Shown one piece after another: positions 35,551 through 43,912 of a DNA stretch of 64,000 bases. Below the pieces are notes generated by a model. The model was given only the letters and a program-made list of their open reading frames with translations, did not search any database and was not told the origin of the DNA. The translations under genes were made by a program, and so were the position numbers. How positions within the stretch are numbered: the stretch's first letter is position 1; each line of letters starts with the position of its first letter. Origin of the DNA: Proteiniclasticum aestuarii (GTDB lineage Bacteria > Bacillota > Clostridia > Clostridiales > Clostridiaceae); the NCBI RefSeq assembly GCF_017368455.1, contig NZ_JAFNJU010000001.1, forward strand, positions 1 to 64,000. The letters are read 5' to 3'.

Positions 35551-36468
35551 GTGAAGGAAGAATCTCCTTCACAAGCGGTGAAGTCTATGAGCAGCATCGA
35601 TCTGCATATGCATTCGAACTACAGTGCGGATGGAGAGTACAGCCCAAAAGAACTGATGGAGATGTGCCATCGCAAAGGTCTCAAAGTGGTGGCACTTTCC
35701 GACCACAACAGCATCAGGGGGATTCCTGAAGCCATGCAGGCCGCAAAGAGGTACGGCATCCATGTGATGCCTGCCATCGAACTGGACTGCACCTATGAGG
35801 ATGTGAACCTTCATGTGCTTGGCTATGGTATCCATGAAGATGGACGCTATGATGCCTATGAAGAGGATCAGGAAAGACAGGAAAAGTCTTCTGCAGAGGA
35901 TCGCTTGGCTCTACTTGAAAAACTGGGCATCGTCTTCAGCAGAGAACGCATCCGGGAGATTTCCAGAGGAGGAATCGTCACAGGCGAGATCCTTGCCGAA
36001 GTGGCCATGGAACTGCCGGAGAACAGAAATCATCCGCTGATGCTTCCCTATTACGAAGGGGGAGACAGAAGCGATAATCCATTCGTGAATTTCTACTGGG
36101 ATCTCTGTGCCAAGGGGAAACCGGCCTATGTGCCCATCCACTATATGAGTCTTTCGGAAGCCGTCGAGCTGATCATGGATACGGGTGGCGTACCGGTCCT
36201 TGCGCATCCGGGTCAGAATATCGGACTGGATACCGCTCTTCTTGACGGGATTCTTTCTGAAGGCGTTCTGGGAATCGAGGTCTACAGCAGCTATCATGAT
36301 GAGAAGACCAGGGCTCATTACCTTTGCGAATGCCGAAGAAGAGGACTGTTTTTCACAGCCGGCAGCGACTTCCACGGCAGAACAAAGCCCGCCATCTCAC
36401 TGGGCTTACATGGAAGCAGAAACCAGGAAGAGGAAATCCTCAAGGGTCTTATGAGCCATCTGGAATAG
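35551..36468 (+). CDS. PHP-domain phosphoesterase, first copy
   Basis: A 305-residue PHP-family metal phosphoesterase, YciV/RNase AM-like. The metal ligands are in order: DLHMHSNYSADGEYSP, LSDHNSIRGIPE, PAIELDC, the late VPVLAHPG and GSDFHG. Relatives hydrolyse 3',5'-nucleoside bisphosphates or trim 5' ends of rRNA, but the substrate here is not proven. GTG at 35551 is 5 bases after GGAGG; ATG at 35587 would remove 12 poorly conserved residues. It is probably co-transcribed with the MFS gene. A second PHP gene of the same group lies at 37758. Confidence 0.85.
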   Translation: MKEESPSQAVKSMSSIDLHMHSNYSADGEYSPKELMEMCHRKGLKVVALSDHNSIRGIPEAMQAAKRYGIHVMPAIELDCTYEDVNLHVLGYGIHEDGRYDAYEEDQERQEKSSAEDRLALLEKLGIVFSRERIREISRGGIVTGEILAEVAMELPENRNHPLMLPYYEGGDRSDNPFVNFYWDLCAKGKPAYVPIHYMSLSEAVELIMDTGGVPVLAHPGQNIGLDTALLDGILSEGVLGIEVYSSYHDEKTRAHYLCECRRRGLFFTAGSDFHGRTKPAISLGLHGSRNQEEEILKGLMSHLE

Positions 36469-36498
36469 GAACAGTTTCTGCATCTCGACTTCAACAGA

Positions 36499-36528
36499 GA
36501 ACAGGTCCCATAAGGGCCTGTTCTTTTT
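36499..36528 (+). terminator. Terminator after the first PHP gene
   Basis: A 10-bp stem with one G-U pair (36499-36508 with 36514-36523, GAACAGG / CCTGTTC core) followed by a T run. Confidence 0.82.
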
Positions 36529-36645
36529 CATTCCATCCGCTTCCGTACACAGCCTTCAGTATGCAGACATACAGACATCAGAAAAGACCTGGAACATTCG
36601 TGATGAATAGCTCCAGGTCATGGATTATGGGTTCCTTCTTTACGT

Positions 36646-37089
36646 TTAAAGGGATATCACAGGAGATTCCAGAAGGTAGGTAAGAAGATCTCTGATTCCA
36701 TCACCTGTGACGGCACTAACATGGAACACTTTCTGACATCCGCTCAGCCTCAGCCAGATTTCCGCCTGGATCGGATCCGCGTCATCCTGGTCGATCTTCG
36801 TGACGATACCTATGACTTCTCGGTTCACACAAGGGGCGACGTTGGGTGGGAAGAGAGAATAGGGTTCCGTGGCGCTGATGAGAAGTCCAACCACATCCGC
36901 CTCATAGGAATAGAGGGCAAGGGCCAGGGAGAGATTTCTGTTCTCCGCATACTCACCTGGCGTATCAATGATCACATCATGGTAATGGATGTACTGTGTT
37001 TTGTGATAGGAGACCTTCTTTCCTTTCAATGCCTGGGTCAACGTGGTTTTCCCGGATTCACTCCGACCGACCAGTAGCATTTTCTTCAT
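36646..37089 (-). CDS. eutP: EutP/PduV-like small GTPase-type protein
   Basis: A 147-residue P-loop protein. It has G1 LLVGRSESGKTTL (residues 5-17), a G3-like DTPGEY and G4-like TKIDQ. EutP in other bacteria acts with ethanolamine-utilisation microcompartments and has acetate-kinase activity in some species; PduV helps place microcompartments. The gene follows eutS by 2 bases and the pair is transcribed together. No ethanolamine lyase or other compartment gene is near, so the pair stands alone in this window. Confidence 0.88.
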   Translation of the reverse strand: MKKMLLVGRSESGKTTLTQALKGKKVSYHKTQYIHYHDVIIDTPGEYAENRNLSLALALYSYEADVVGLLISATEPYSLFPPNVAPCVNREVIGIVTKIDQDDADPIQAEIWLRLSGCQKVFHVSAVTGDGIRDLLTYLLESPVISL

Positions 37090-37091
37090 AG

Positions 37092-37454
37092 CTAGGTCCT
37101 CGTCACGTCACAGATACTGAACCCCAAACCGTCTCTGACATAGTTCGTTATGGCTCTCATGGCGGACTCCACCTCTGAAATCTTTCCCGTAATGATCAGC
37201 GTTCCGCTGAAACGGTCCACAAAACCCAGATCGATGTTTGCGGTCTTCACGGCCAGATCCCCCGCAATGATGGCTGTTTCGCTGGGCGTCATGGTGATGA
37301 TGCCGATGGATGATTTATGATAGTCCACATGAGGATTCAGTCCGAGTTTCTTATAGATGATTCTATCCGGATTGGCGATGAGATGGGCCAAGGTGATCTG
37401 TTTTCCAGGCACCGACTCCTGGATGATTCTCATTTTCTGATCTTTCACTTCCAT
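37092..37454 (-). CDS. eutS: EutS-like bacterial microcompartment shell protein
   Basis: A 120-residue BMC-domain protein of the circularly permuted EutS/PduU type. It matches the family almost end to end: RIIQESVPGKQITLAHLIANP, GIITMTPSETAIIAGDLA and GFVDRFSGTLIITGKI. Such proteins form hexamers in the shell of microcompartments. AAAGGAG lies 7 bases before the ATG at 37454. Together with eutP it forms a two-gene operon. A possible -10 (TATAAT on the minus strand, 37486-37481) lies upstream without a clear -35. Confidence 0.92.
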   Translation of the reverse strand: MEVKDQKMRIIQESVPGKQITLAHLIANPDRIIYKKLGLNPHVDYHKSSIGIITMTPSETAIIAGDLAVKTANIDLGFVDRFSGTLIITGKISEVESAMRAITNYVRDGLGFSICDVTRT

Positions 37455-37757
37455 GAACTCACTCCTTTGATACTACCTTCATTATAAAATATCCTGCGAA
37501 GGAGAACCTGACACTATTTTGCAGTATAACACTACAAATTTACTCTTTTGTCCGTTTACGTCTGGAGAAACTATGGGGAAGCGCAAAGCAGTACACTTCT
37601 TTTTCACATTTTCCACGCTTCAGCGTGAAATCGATATCAGTATTACAGTAAAAAGCGGATTCCTCTGTCAGGATGTGAATACCGCTTAATTTCGGAGAAT
37701 GAGATTACAATTCACCCAGAATATGTTAAATTTAATATATAGAAAGAGGTGAGGTAA
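37455..37757. other. Divergent intergenic region between eutS and the second PHP gene
   Basis: These 303 bases hold the eutS ribosome site and -10 candidate on the minus strand, and the ribosome site of the PHP gene (GAGGTGAGG, 37746-37754) with an AT-rich stretch that may contain its promoter. A short imperfect inverted repeat (AGCGGATT ... TACCGCT, about 37656-37687) is present. I see no gene. Confidence 0.5.
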
Positions 37758-38597
37758 ATGCTGAGTGATCTGCACATCCATACGACTTACTCAGATGGAG
37801 CATTTACACCTGATGAAATTATTGAAATGGCGAGAGAGAAAGGGATCCGTTACATCAGCATAACCGATCATGACACCATGGGCGCTTATGAGAATCTGCA
37901 GACGGAATACAAGGATCTTACGGTGATCAGCGGAGTGGAAGTCTCCACGTACTACAAGGGTCTGGAACTGCACATACTGTCCTATTTCCATGATCCCTTC
38001 GACAAGCCACTCCTGGACCTTCTGGAACGCTTTAAAACCGATCGGGTCGAAAGATATCATAAGATCCTGAAGAATCTTGAAGGAATGGATATTCATCTGC
38101 CCGATGAGGCTCCTCCGAAGGATTCCTACGGAAGAGCGCATATCGCGAAGCTTCTCATAGAACATGGTTATGTGAAGAACATCAAGGAAGCCTTCAATGT
38201 CTATCTTGACGTGGATAAGATCGCCTACGAGAAGAGGTATAAGATCGATACACGCGAGGCGCTGAAAGCGCTGCGAGATGCAGGCGGAATACCGGTACTT
38301 GCTCATCCCGGCGAGAAGCTCTATAACCTTCATTTTGAAGCACTGCTGACAGAGCTGAAGGTGCATGGGCTGCTGGGACTGGAAGTCTATCATCCTTCCC
38401 ACAAGAAGGAGCTGACCAACAGGTTCTATGCACTGGCGAAAAAGCACAGAATGGTAATTTCAGGTGGAAGTGATTTCCATGGTCAACTGGACCTAAAAAA
38501 GAATTCATTCAACGACAAGCTTGGGCGTTATGGGCTCAACGACCATCTGATGACGAAACTCATCAGATACAACCGCAATCTCAGAAAATCAAAATAA
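37758..38597 (+). CDS. PHP-domain phosphoesterase, second copy
   Basis: A 279-residue PHP protein in the YciV/RNase AM group, like the one at 35551. Metal-ligand motifs are SDLHIHTTYSDGAFTP at the N-terminus, ITDHDTMGAYEN, VISGVEVSTYY, GIPVLAHPGEKL and GGSDFHGQ. The insertion between the second and third motif clusters is typical of this group. It begins right after GAGGTGAGG. The aminotransferase gene follows after 23 bases and may be in the same transcript. Substrate unproven; nucleotide bisphosphate or RNA 5' end is likely from the family. Confidence 0.87.
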   Translation: MLSDLHIHTTYSDGAFTPDEIIEMAREKGIRYISITDHDTMGAYENLQTEYKDLTVISGVEVSTYYKGLELHILSYFHDPFDKPLLDLLERFKTDRVERYHKILKNLEGMDIHLPDEAPPKDSYGRAHIAKLLIEHGYVKNIKEAFNVYLDVDKIAYEKRYKIDTREALKALRDAGGIPVLAHPGEKLYNLHFEALLTELKVHGLLGLEVYHPSHKKELTNRFYALAKKHRMVISGGSDFHGQLDLKKNSFNDKLGRYGLNDHLMTKLIRYNRNLRKSK

Positions 38598-38620
38598 AAG
38601 CACAATTCAAGGGGGAAAAT

Positions 38621-39814
38621 ATGAATTTTTCAGAAAAAGCAGCGAAACTTGCACCATCCATCACACTGGCCATCACAGCAAAGGCGAAGCAGATGAAGGC
38701 CGAAGGGAAGGACATCATCGGATTCGGTGCCGGTGAACCGGATTTCAACACGCCATCTAACATCATTGAAGCCTGCAAAAGAGCTCTGGATGAAGGAAAA
38801 ACCAAATACCTTCCAGCATCGGGCCTTGTGGAGCTGAAGGATGCCGTCATTGCAAAATTCAGCCGGGACAACGGACTTCACTACACAAGAGAGCAGGTGA
38901 TCATCTCCACTGGAGGCAAGCAGTGTCTTGCCAACGGACTCAGTGCACTGCTTAATCCCGGAGATGAAGTGCTCATCGCAAAGCCTTACTGGGTAAGCTA
39001 TCCTGACCTGGTGCATCTGGCAGACGGTGTTCCCGTTATTGTCGACACAAAGGAAGAAGACGACTACAAATACACGCCGGAGAATCTTCAGGCTTCCCTG
39101 ACGTCCAAGACGAAGGTGATCATCCTGAACAGTCCGAACAATCCTACAGGCACCATCTATTCCAGGGAAGAACTGCAGTCCATTGCGGATTTCTGCGAAG
39201 AGCATGACATCTTCATCATCTCCGATGAAATCTATGAGCCGCTGATCTATGGAGAAGAGAAGCATTATTCCATTGCCTCACTCAGTGAGGAGACCTATAA
39301 CAGAACCCTGGTGATCAATGCCCTGTCCAAAGCCTATGCCATGACAGGGTGGAGACTCGGATATGCCGCTGGACCCAAGGATCTCGTAAAGATCATGTCC
39401 AATATCCAGAGCCACACCACTTCCAACTCCACCTCCTTTGTTCAGTATGCGGCTGTAGAGGCGCTGAGCGGCGATCAGAGCTTCATTCCAGAGATGAACA
39501 AGGAATTCAGGAGCAGAAGAGACTACATGATTGAGCGTACCGAAAAGCTGGATGGACTGAAATACATCTATCCGAAGGGGGCTTTCTATCTGATGGTGGA
39601 CATCAGAAACTACCTGGGAAAAACCTATAAGGGAAAAGTCATGGAAAACTCTCTGGACTTTGCAGACAGTCTTCTCAGCGACCATATGGTGGCACTGGTT
39701 CCTGGTTCAGGATTCGGACTGGAAGGGTTTGTGAGACTTTCCTATGCCATCAGCAAGGAATCTATCGGAAAGGGATTTGACCGCATCGAAGAATTTCTGT
39801 CTCAACTTTCATAG
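38621..39814 (+). CDS. Pyridoxal-phosphate aminotransferase, aspartate type
   Basis: A 397-residue class I aminotransferase, AspB-like. It has IGFGAGEPDFNTPSNI, ILNSPNNPTGTIYS, the PLP-binding region IISDEIYEPL and the Schiff-base Lys in INALSKAYAMTGWRLGY, then the substrate-binding Arg near GLEGFVRLSYAIS. It most likely moves amino groups between aspartate or another amino acid and 2-oxoglutarate, and could supply the 2-oxoacids oxidised by IorAB; that link is inference. AAGGGGG precedes the ATG. The EIIA gene follows after 11 bases. Confidence 0.93.
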   Translation: MNFSEKAAKLAPSITLAITAKAKQMKAEGKDIIGFGAGEPDFNTPSNIIEACKRALDEGKTKYLPASGLVELKDAVIAKFSRDNGLHYTREQVIISTGGKQCLANGLSALLNPGDEVLIAKPYWVSYPDLVHLADGVPVIVDTKEEDDYKYTPENLQASLTSKTKVIILNSPNNPTGTIYSREELQSIADFCEEHDIFIISDEIYEPLIYGEEKHYSIASLSEETYNRTLVINALSKAYAMTGWRLGYAAGPKDLVKIMSNIQSHTTSNSTSFVQYAAVEALSGDQSFIPEMNKEFRSRRDYMIERTEKLDGLKYIYPKGAFYLMVDIRNYLGKTYKGKVMENSLDFADSLLSDHMVALVPGSGFGLEGFVRLSYAISKESIGKGFDRIEEFLSQLS

Positions 39815-39825
39815 GAGGGAAGAAA

Positions 39826-40281
39826 ATGAAAATGAAATGTGAACTCTACATGCCGGTGGCTGGAGAAATCATCCCCCTGGAGGAGGCAAACCATTACCTG
39901 AAAGATGATCTATTGGGTGGTATGGGCGTCTGCATCATTCCAGATGGAGATATCTTCTTTGCTCCTGTATCCGGTGAAGTGGTTCTTGTTTCCGACAATC
40001 TCAATGCCGTGGCCATCAGCACCAAGGAAAAACTGACCATTCTCATTCACGCGGGGCTCGACACAGCGAAACTCCAGGGTAGAGGTTTTGCCACTTATGT
40101 CAAAGTGGGCGATGAGGTCACTGTGGGGGATAAGCTTTTATACATGGACCGTGATTATGTGGAACTGGATGCGAAAATCACCACACCCATCATCATCACC
40201 ACGCCAGAGAAGGTAAAGGATCTGTCTGTCAATTATGAGGTGTCAGGGGCGTTTGTAAAATTCGCAGAAATCTCTCTTTAG
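39826..40281 (+). CDS. Standalone glucose-type PTS EIIA protein (Crr-like)
   Basis: A 151-residue EIIA-Glc homologue. It has VAGEIIPLEEA, FFAPVSGEVVLV and the phospho-accepting His75 in ILIHAGLDT (equivalent to His90 of E. coli Crr). The second conserved His of the family (E. coli His75), needed to pass phosphate to EIIB, is replaced by Asn60 (NLNAVAIS). No EIIB or EIIC gene is near, but ptsH follows 75 bases on. The protein may accept phosphate from HPr and act mainly as a regulator. AGGAGG precedes the ATG. It lies 11 bases after the aminotransferase gene. Confidence 0.87.
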   Translation: MKMKCELYMPVAGEIIPLEEANHYLKDDLLGGMGVCIIPDGDIFFAPVSGEVVLVSDNLNAVAISTKEKLTILIHAGLDTAKLQGRGFATYVKVGDEVTVGDKLLYMDRDYVELDAKITTPIIITTPEKVKDLSVNYEVSGAFVKFAEISL

Positions 40282-40288
40282 GATTTAG

Positions 40289-40316
40289 TTGTTTTAGCAA
40301 TAAAACATGATATAAT
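40289..40316 (+). promoter_or_regulatory. Promoter of ptsH
   Basis: TTGTTT (40289-40294) and TATAAT (40311-40316) are separated by 16 bases, 40 bases before ptsH, so ptsH can be transcribed apart from the EIIA gene. Confidence 0.65.
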
Positions 40317-40356
40317 TAAGTTGTTTATTAAAAGTATATGAATATGAGGTGATTTA

Positions 40357-40617
40357 ATGGTTTCAAAAGACGTTGCAGTAAAAAACCCAACCGGTCTGCA
40401 CGCTAGACCTGCTACACTACTTGTCAAGAAGGCATCTTCCTTCAAGTCTGATGTAAGTGTGGAGTATAACGGCAAGAAAGCAAACGTAAAGAGTTTAATC
40501 GGTGTTCTATCCTTAGGAGTTACTAAGGGAGCAACCATCACAGTAATCGCGAACGGCGAAGACGAAGAAGTCGCCTGTGAAGAAGTTGCTAAGCTGATTG
40601 AAACACTTGAAGAGTAA
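40357..40617 (+). CDS. ptsH: Phosphocarrier protein HPr
   Basis: An 86-residue protein of normal length. His15 in NPTGLHARPAT is the EI-dependent phosphorylation site, and Ser46 in NVKSLIGVLSLG is the HPr kinase site used in Gram-positive carbon catabolite control. Both sites are intact, so it should work both as a PTS phosphate carrier and as a CcpA co-regulator. No ptsI is adjacent, unlike the usual ptsHI operon. A strong terminator follows. Confidence 0.96.
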   Translation: MVSKDVAVKNPTGLHARPATLLVKKASSFKSDVSVEYNGKKANVKSLIGVLSLGVTKGATITVIANGEDEEVACEEVAKLIETLEE

Positions 40618-40644
40618 TTTTCAAGATAGTAGATGAAGAACATG

Positions 40645-40675
40645 CTAGGATTGAGTTTCAATCCTAGTTTTTCTT
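40645..40675 (+). terminator. Terminator after ptsH
   Basis: A 10-bp perfect stem (CTAGGATTGA 40645-40654 with TCAATCCTAG 40658-40667), a 3-base loop and a T-rich tail. Confidence 0.92.
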
Positions 40676-40801
40676 TTTCCATCCGGATGAAACCGAAAAC
40701 ACAAACATTTTTCAGGAATTTTGTTATAATGTATGTGTTTTGGTGTATAATTGTACTGTTGCATGTGCAGCATTTCTACTGAAGATCGAGGTGAATAAAA
40801 C

Positions 40802-41707
40802 ATGAAGAGCATACATGTCAAAGGAAATACCTACGTATTGGACCTGGACCTTCTTTATCTGCCTTACTACAAGATTGATGAAGAGAACATCATCCTTCTG
40901 GATACGGGATACATGAGAAACCACAGAGAAAAACTCATCACCTATTTCGAAGAGAACCATTTAAACGTGGCGGGTATACTCTGCTCTCACGCTCATATAG
41001 ATCATGTGGGCAATGCGGCCTATTTCAGAGAAAAATACGGGTGTCCTGTAGCCATGACCAGAGAAGAAGCAGGCATCGTGGAATCCGTTCTGTCTCTGAA
41101 GAAGTTCTATGCCAATTACGCCATGAATCATGCCCGGGACCACTTCGGACATATGGTGGTAGAGACAGACCGGATGATTGAGCCCGATGAGACCGAAATC
41201 ACGTTCTGCGGTGCAGACTTTCGGATACTTCATACCCCTGGCCACAGCACAGGGCACATCACCATCACAACACCGGACAATGTCACCTACATCGGGGATG
41301 CTCTCATCAGCTACGAGATCATGGAAAGCGCAAAACTTCCCTATGCCTATATCCTTACCCAGGATATAGCAAGCAAGATGAAGCTGTACAGCCTTCAATC
41401 CAGCCAGTATGTTCTGGCGCATAAAGGCATCTACCCGGATGTGAAGGATCTCATCACGGACAACATCTATTTCTACAGAAACAGAGCGGAAGAGATTCTT
41501 TCCGTCATTACAGGACCTATGACAAAAGAGGAGCTCCTTCAGGAAGTGGCTCTGATCATGCGGATACGGATCGATTCCACCTTCAAGTATCTGGTGGTGG
41601 AAAGAATGCTCCAGTGCTACGTGGAATATCTTCTGGAGACAGGCCGCATTATACAGGAAGTGCAGAATCAGTCTCTGAAATATATACCGATGCCAAAGAA
41701 GCAGTGA
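40802..41707 (+). CDS. Metallo-beta-lactamase-fold hydrolase
   Basis: A 301-residue MBL-fold protein. The dinuclear metal site is visible: SHAHIDHVG (HxHxDH), the later His in HTPGHSTGH and the bridging Asp in YIGDALIS, with a further His in LAHKGIY. The last 80 residues look like a winged-helix-type tail (PMTKEELLQEVALIMRI), as in LACTB2-like MBL proteins. It could be a thioesterase, glyoxalase II-like enzyme or nuclease; the substrate is unknown. An extended -10 (TGTTATAAT, 40722-40730) and a second TATAAT (40746-40751) are candidate promoters. Confidence 0.85.
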   Translation: MKSIHVKGNTYVLDLDLLYLPYYKIDEENIILLDTGYMRNHREKLITYFEENHLNVAGILCSHAHIDHVGNAAYFREKYGCPVAMTREEAGIVESVLSLKKFYANYAMNHARDHFGHMVVETDRMIEPDETEITFCGADFRILHTPGHSTGHITITTPDNVTYIGDALISYEIMESAKLPYAYILTQDIASKMKLYSLQSSQYVLAHKGIYPDVKDLITDNIYFYRNRAEEILSVITGPMTKEELLQEVALIMRIRIDSTFKYLVVERMLQCYVEYLLETGRIIQEVQNQSLKYIPMPKKQ

Positions 41708-41771
41708 TGCAAGACAAATATTGAAATCAGAAACAGAATGTAAACAGAAGAGGATCGAACAGGAGGATTTT

Positions 41772-43202
41772 ATGAGAGATACTTACGAAAGCCCATTAAA
41801 CAAAAGATATTCTTCAAAGGAGATGAGTTACATCTTTTCGGATGAGAAGAAGTTCAGAACCTGGAGAGCACTATGGATTGCACTGGCCAAAGCGGAAATG
41901 GAACTGGGCCTCCCCATCACCCAGTCTCAGGTTGATGATCTGATCCGTTATAAGGATGACATCAACTACGAGGAGGCGGAGGCAAGGGAAAAAGTGGTCC
42001 GTCATGACGTCATGAGCCATGTCTATGCCTACGGACTCCAGGCGGACTCCGCAAAAGGAATCATCCATCTGGGGGCGACCAGCTGCTATGTCGGAGACAA
42101 TACGGACCTCATCATCATGAGAGAGGGACTTCAGCTGATAAGAAAAAAACTCATAGAAGTTTTAAAAAATCTTAAGGTATTTGCGCTAAAATACAAGGAC
42201 GTGCCTACACTGGGATACACCCATTATCAGCCTGCTCAGATCACGACGGTGGGAAAAAGAGCAACGCTATGGATGCAGGATCTGGCACTGGATCTGGAAA
42301 ATCTCAATCACACCATCGAAAACATGCGCTTCAGAGGGGTCAAGGGGACTACCGGGACCCAGGCAAGCTTCATGAGTCTTTTTGATGGAGATGAGATGAA
42401 GGTGAAGGAGCTAGACCGAAAGGTCGCAGCACATTTCAATTTCCCGAAAACCTTCAAAGTGACAGGGCAGACCTATCCCAGAAAACTGGACAGCTTCATT
42501 CTGAATACATTAAGTGAGATCGCACAGAGCGCTTATAAATTCAGCAATGATCTCAGACTGCTTCAGAGCATGAAGGAGATCGAAGAACCCTTTGAGAAGA
42601 GCCAGATCGGCTCCTCGGCCATGGCCTATAAGCGAAATCCCATGAGAAGCGAAAGAATGGGCGCATTGTCCAGATACATCATCGTGGATGCCCTGAACCC
42701 GGCCATAACCGCTTCCACCCAGTGGTTTGAAAGAACCCTGGATGATTCCGCCAACAAGAGAATCTCCGTAGCAGAAGCCTTTCTTGCACTGGATGGCGTT
42801 CTGAACCTCTACATCAACATCAGCGAAAGCATGATTGTTTACGAGAAAATGATTGCAGCGCATCTGCAAAGCGAGCTGCCTTTCATGGCGACGGAAAACA
42901 TTATCATGGAAGGGGTCCGAAAAGGTGGAGACAGACAGGAACTCCATGAACTCATCAGAGAACATTCCATGGAAGCTTCCAAGCGTGTAAAACTGGAAGG
43001 ACTGGACAACGATCTCATAAGCAGAATCCTTGCTGATGAGCGTTTTGGTCTCAGTGAAGAGGAACTTAACTCCACATTGAACCCTGAAAATTACATCGGC
43101 AGAGCACCTCAGCAGGTGGATGAGTTCATGAAGGAAGAAATTGACCCGCTTATTCACTTATATGAAAGCGACGACTTTCAAAAATCAGACATCACCGTCT
43201 AG
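41772..43202 (+). CDS. purB: Adenylosuccinate lyase
   Basis: A 476-residue enzyme of the fumarase/aspartase superfamily acting twice in purine synthesis, cleaving SAICAR and adenylosuccinate. It has RHDVMSHVYAYG, LGATSCYVGDNTD, the TLGYTHYQPAQITTVGKRA region and the signature SSAMAYKRNPMRSE with the mobile catalytic-Ser loop. The ATG at 41772 lies after AGGAGG; an in-frame start at 41721 lacks one and adds 17 unlike residues. It is not near other pur genes. The length fits the clostridial and eukaryote-like PurB subtype. Confidence 0.95.
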   Translation: MRDTYESPLNKRYSSKEMSYIFSDEKKFRTWRALWIALAKAEMELGLPITQSQVDDLIRYKDDINYEEAEAREKVVRHDVMSHVYAYGLQADSAKGIIHLGATSCYVGDNTDLIIMREGLQLIRKKLIEVLKNLKVFALKYKDVPTLGYTHYQPAQITTVGKRATLWMQDLALDLENLNHTIENMRFRGVKGTTGTQASFMSLFDGDEMKVKELDRKVAAHFNFPKTFKVTGQTYPRKLDSFILNTLSEIAQSAYKFSNDLRLLQSMKEIEEPFEKSQIGSSAMAYKRNPMRSERMGALSRYIIVDALNPAITASTQWFERTLDDSANKRISVAEAFLALDGVLNLYINISESMIVYEKMIAAHLQSELPFMATENIIMEGVRKGGDRQELHELIREHSMEASKRVKLEGLDNDLISRILADERFGLSEEELNSTLNPENYIGRAPQQVDEFMKEEIDPLIHLYESDDFQKSDITV

Positions 43203-43261
43203 AAAATACAGCATGAGAGGTCTAAAAGGCATGACCCTCTCATGTCTTCAAGGAGTAACAC

Positions 43262-43729
43262 ATGAGTCAGCAACTGCAAGTATTCATACTGAGTATGATT
43301 CCCATCATCGAGCAGAGAGGAGCAATCCCTCTAGGCTTTGTATATGAGATGGAACCAGTCACCATCTTTCTCTTGGCACTATTCGGAAGTCTCGTGCCAT
43401 CACCATTCATCCTGCTCCTATTCAAGCAGATCTACAAATTCATGGCTTCGAAACCTTTTTTCAAAAGGTTTGTGGATCTCATCGATCACAAGATCGCCAA
43501 AAATACGGACAAACTGGAAAAGCGAAAGGAAATCGGTCTGATTCTTTTCGTGGCAATCCCGCTTCCTACTACAGGAATCTGGACGGGAAGCGCAGTAGCT
43601 GCCTTTCTGGGACTGGACTTCAAGAAATCACTGCTGTGCAATTTCATCGGAGCTGTTTTGTCCGCGACAGTGATTACCATCATCTGTCTGCTGATTCCCG
43701 GGTTCTTTACCGCGAAGACCATTTTCTAG
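43262..43729 (+). CDS. Small multidrug export protein family (PF06695-like)
   Basis: A 155-residue integral membrane protein with four to five helices and the family features SMIPIIEQRGAIPLGF near the start and AIPLPTTGIWTGSAVAAFLG. Despite the family name the true substrate is not known. AAGGAG lies 7 bases before the ATG. It follows purB by 59 bases and could be in the same transcript. A hairpin follows. Confidence 0.83.
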   Translation: MSQQLQVFILSMIPIIEQRGAIPLGFVYEMEPVTIFLLALFGSLVPSPFILLLFKQIYKFMASKPFFKRFVDLIDHKIAKNTDKLEKRKEIGLILFVAIPLPTTGIWTGSAVAAFLGLDFKKSLLCNFIGAVLSATVITIICLLIPGFFTAKTIF

Positions 43730-43740
43730 AATAGAATGGT

Positions 43741-43784
43741 AAAGACATTCTCTGATGAAACGAGTCCGAGGATGTCTTTTGATA
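43741..43784 (+). terminator. Terminator after the small export gene
   Basis: Outer stem AAAGACAT (43741-43748) with ATGTCTTT (43773-43780), a partly paired interior, then a short T tract. The interior resembles part of a hammerhead core but is not one (see rejected items). Confidence 0.65.
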
Positions 43785-43912
43785 TGACAGAACCGATCGA
43801 CTCAGCACTTTAATAGGATTTCTTAAAATTATTTAAGAACTTAAGCCAGGAACTTTATATTCCATTTATAATTCTCAGATATAATCTGAAGGTATTAAGA
43901 AGGAGGATTCCC

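Noticed and set aside
37656-37687. Imperfect inverted repeat before the second PHP gene as a riboswitch
   Set aside because: The stem is short and no conserved aptamer sequence or terminator is associated with it.
43748-43780. CTGATGAAACGAGTCCGAG resembles the hammerhead ribozyme core
   Set aside because: The core needs CUGAUGA, then stem II, then GAAA and a third stem at a cleavage site. Here GAAA overlaps CTGATGA with no stem between, and the outer arms with the T tail explain it as a terminator.
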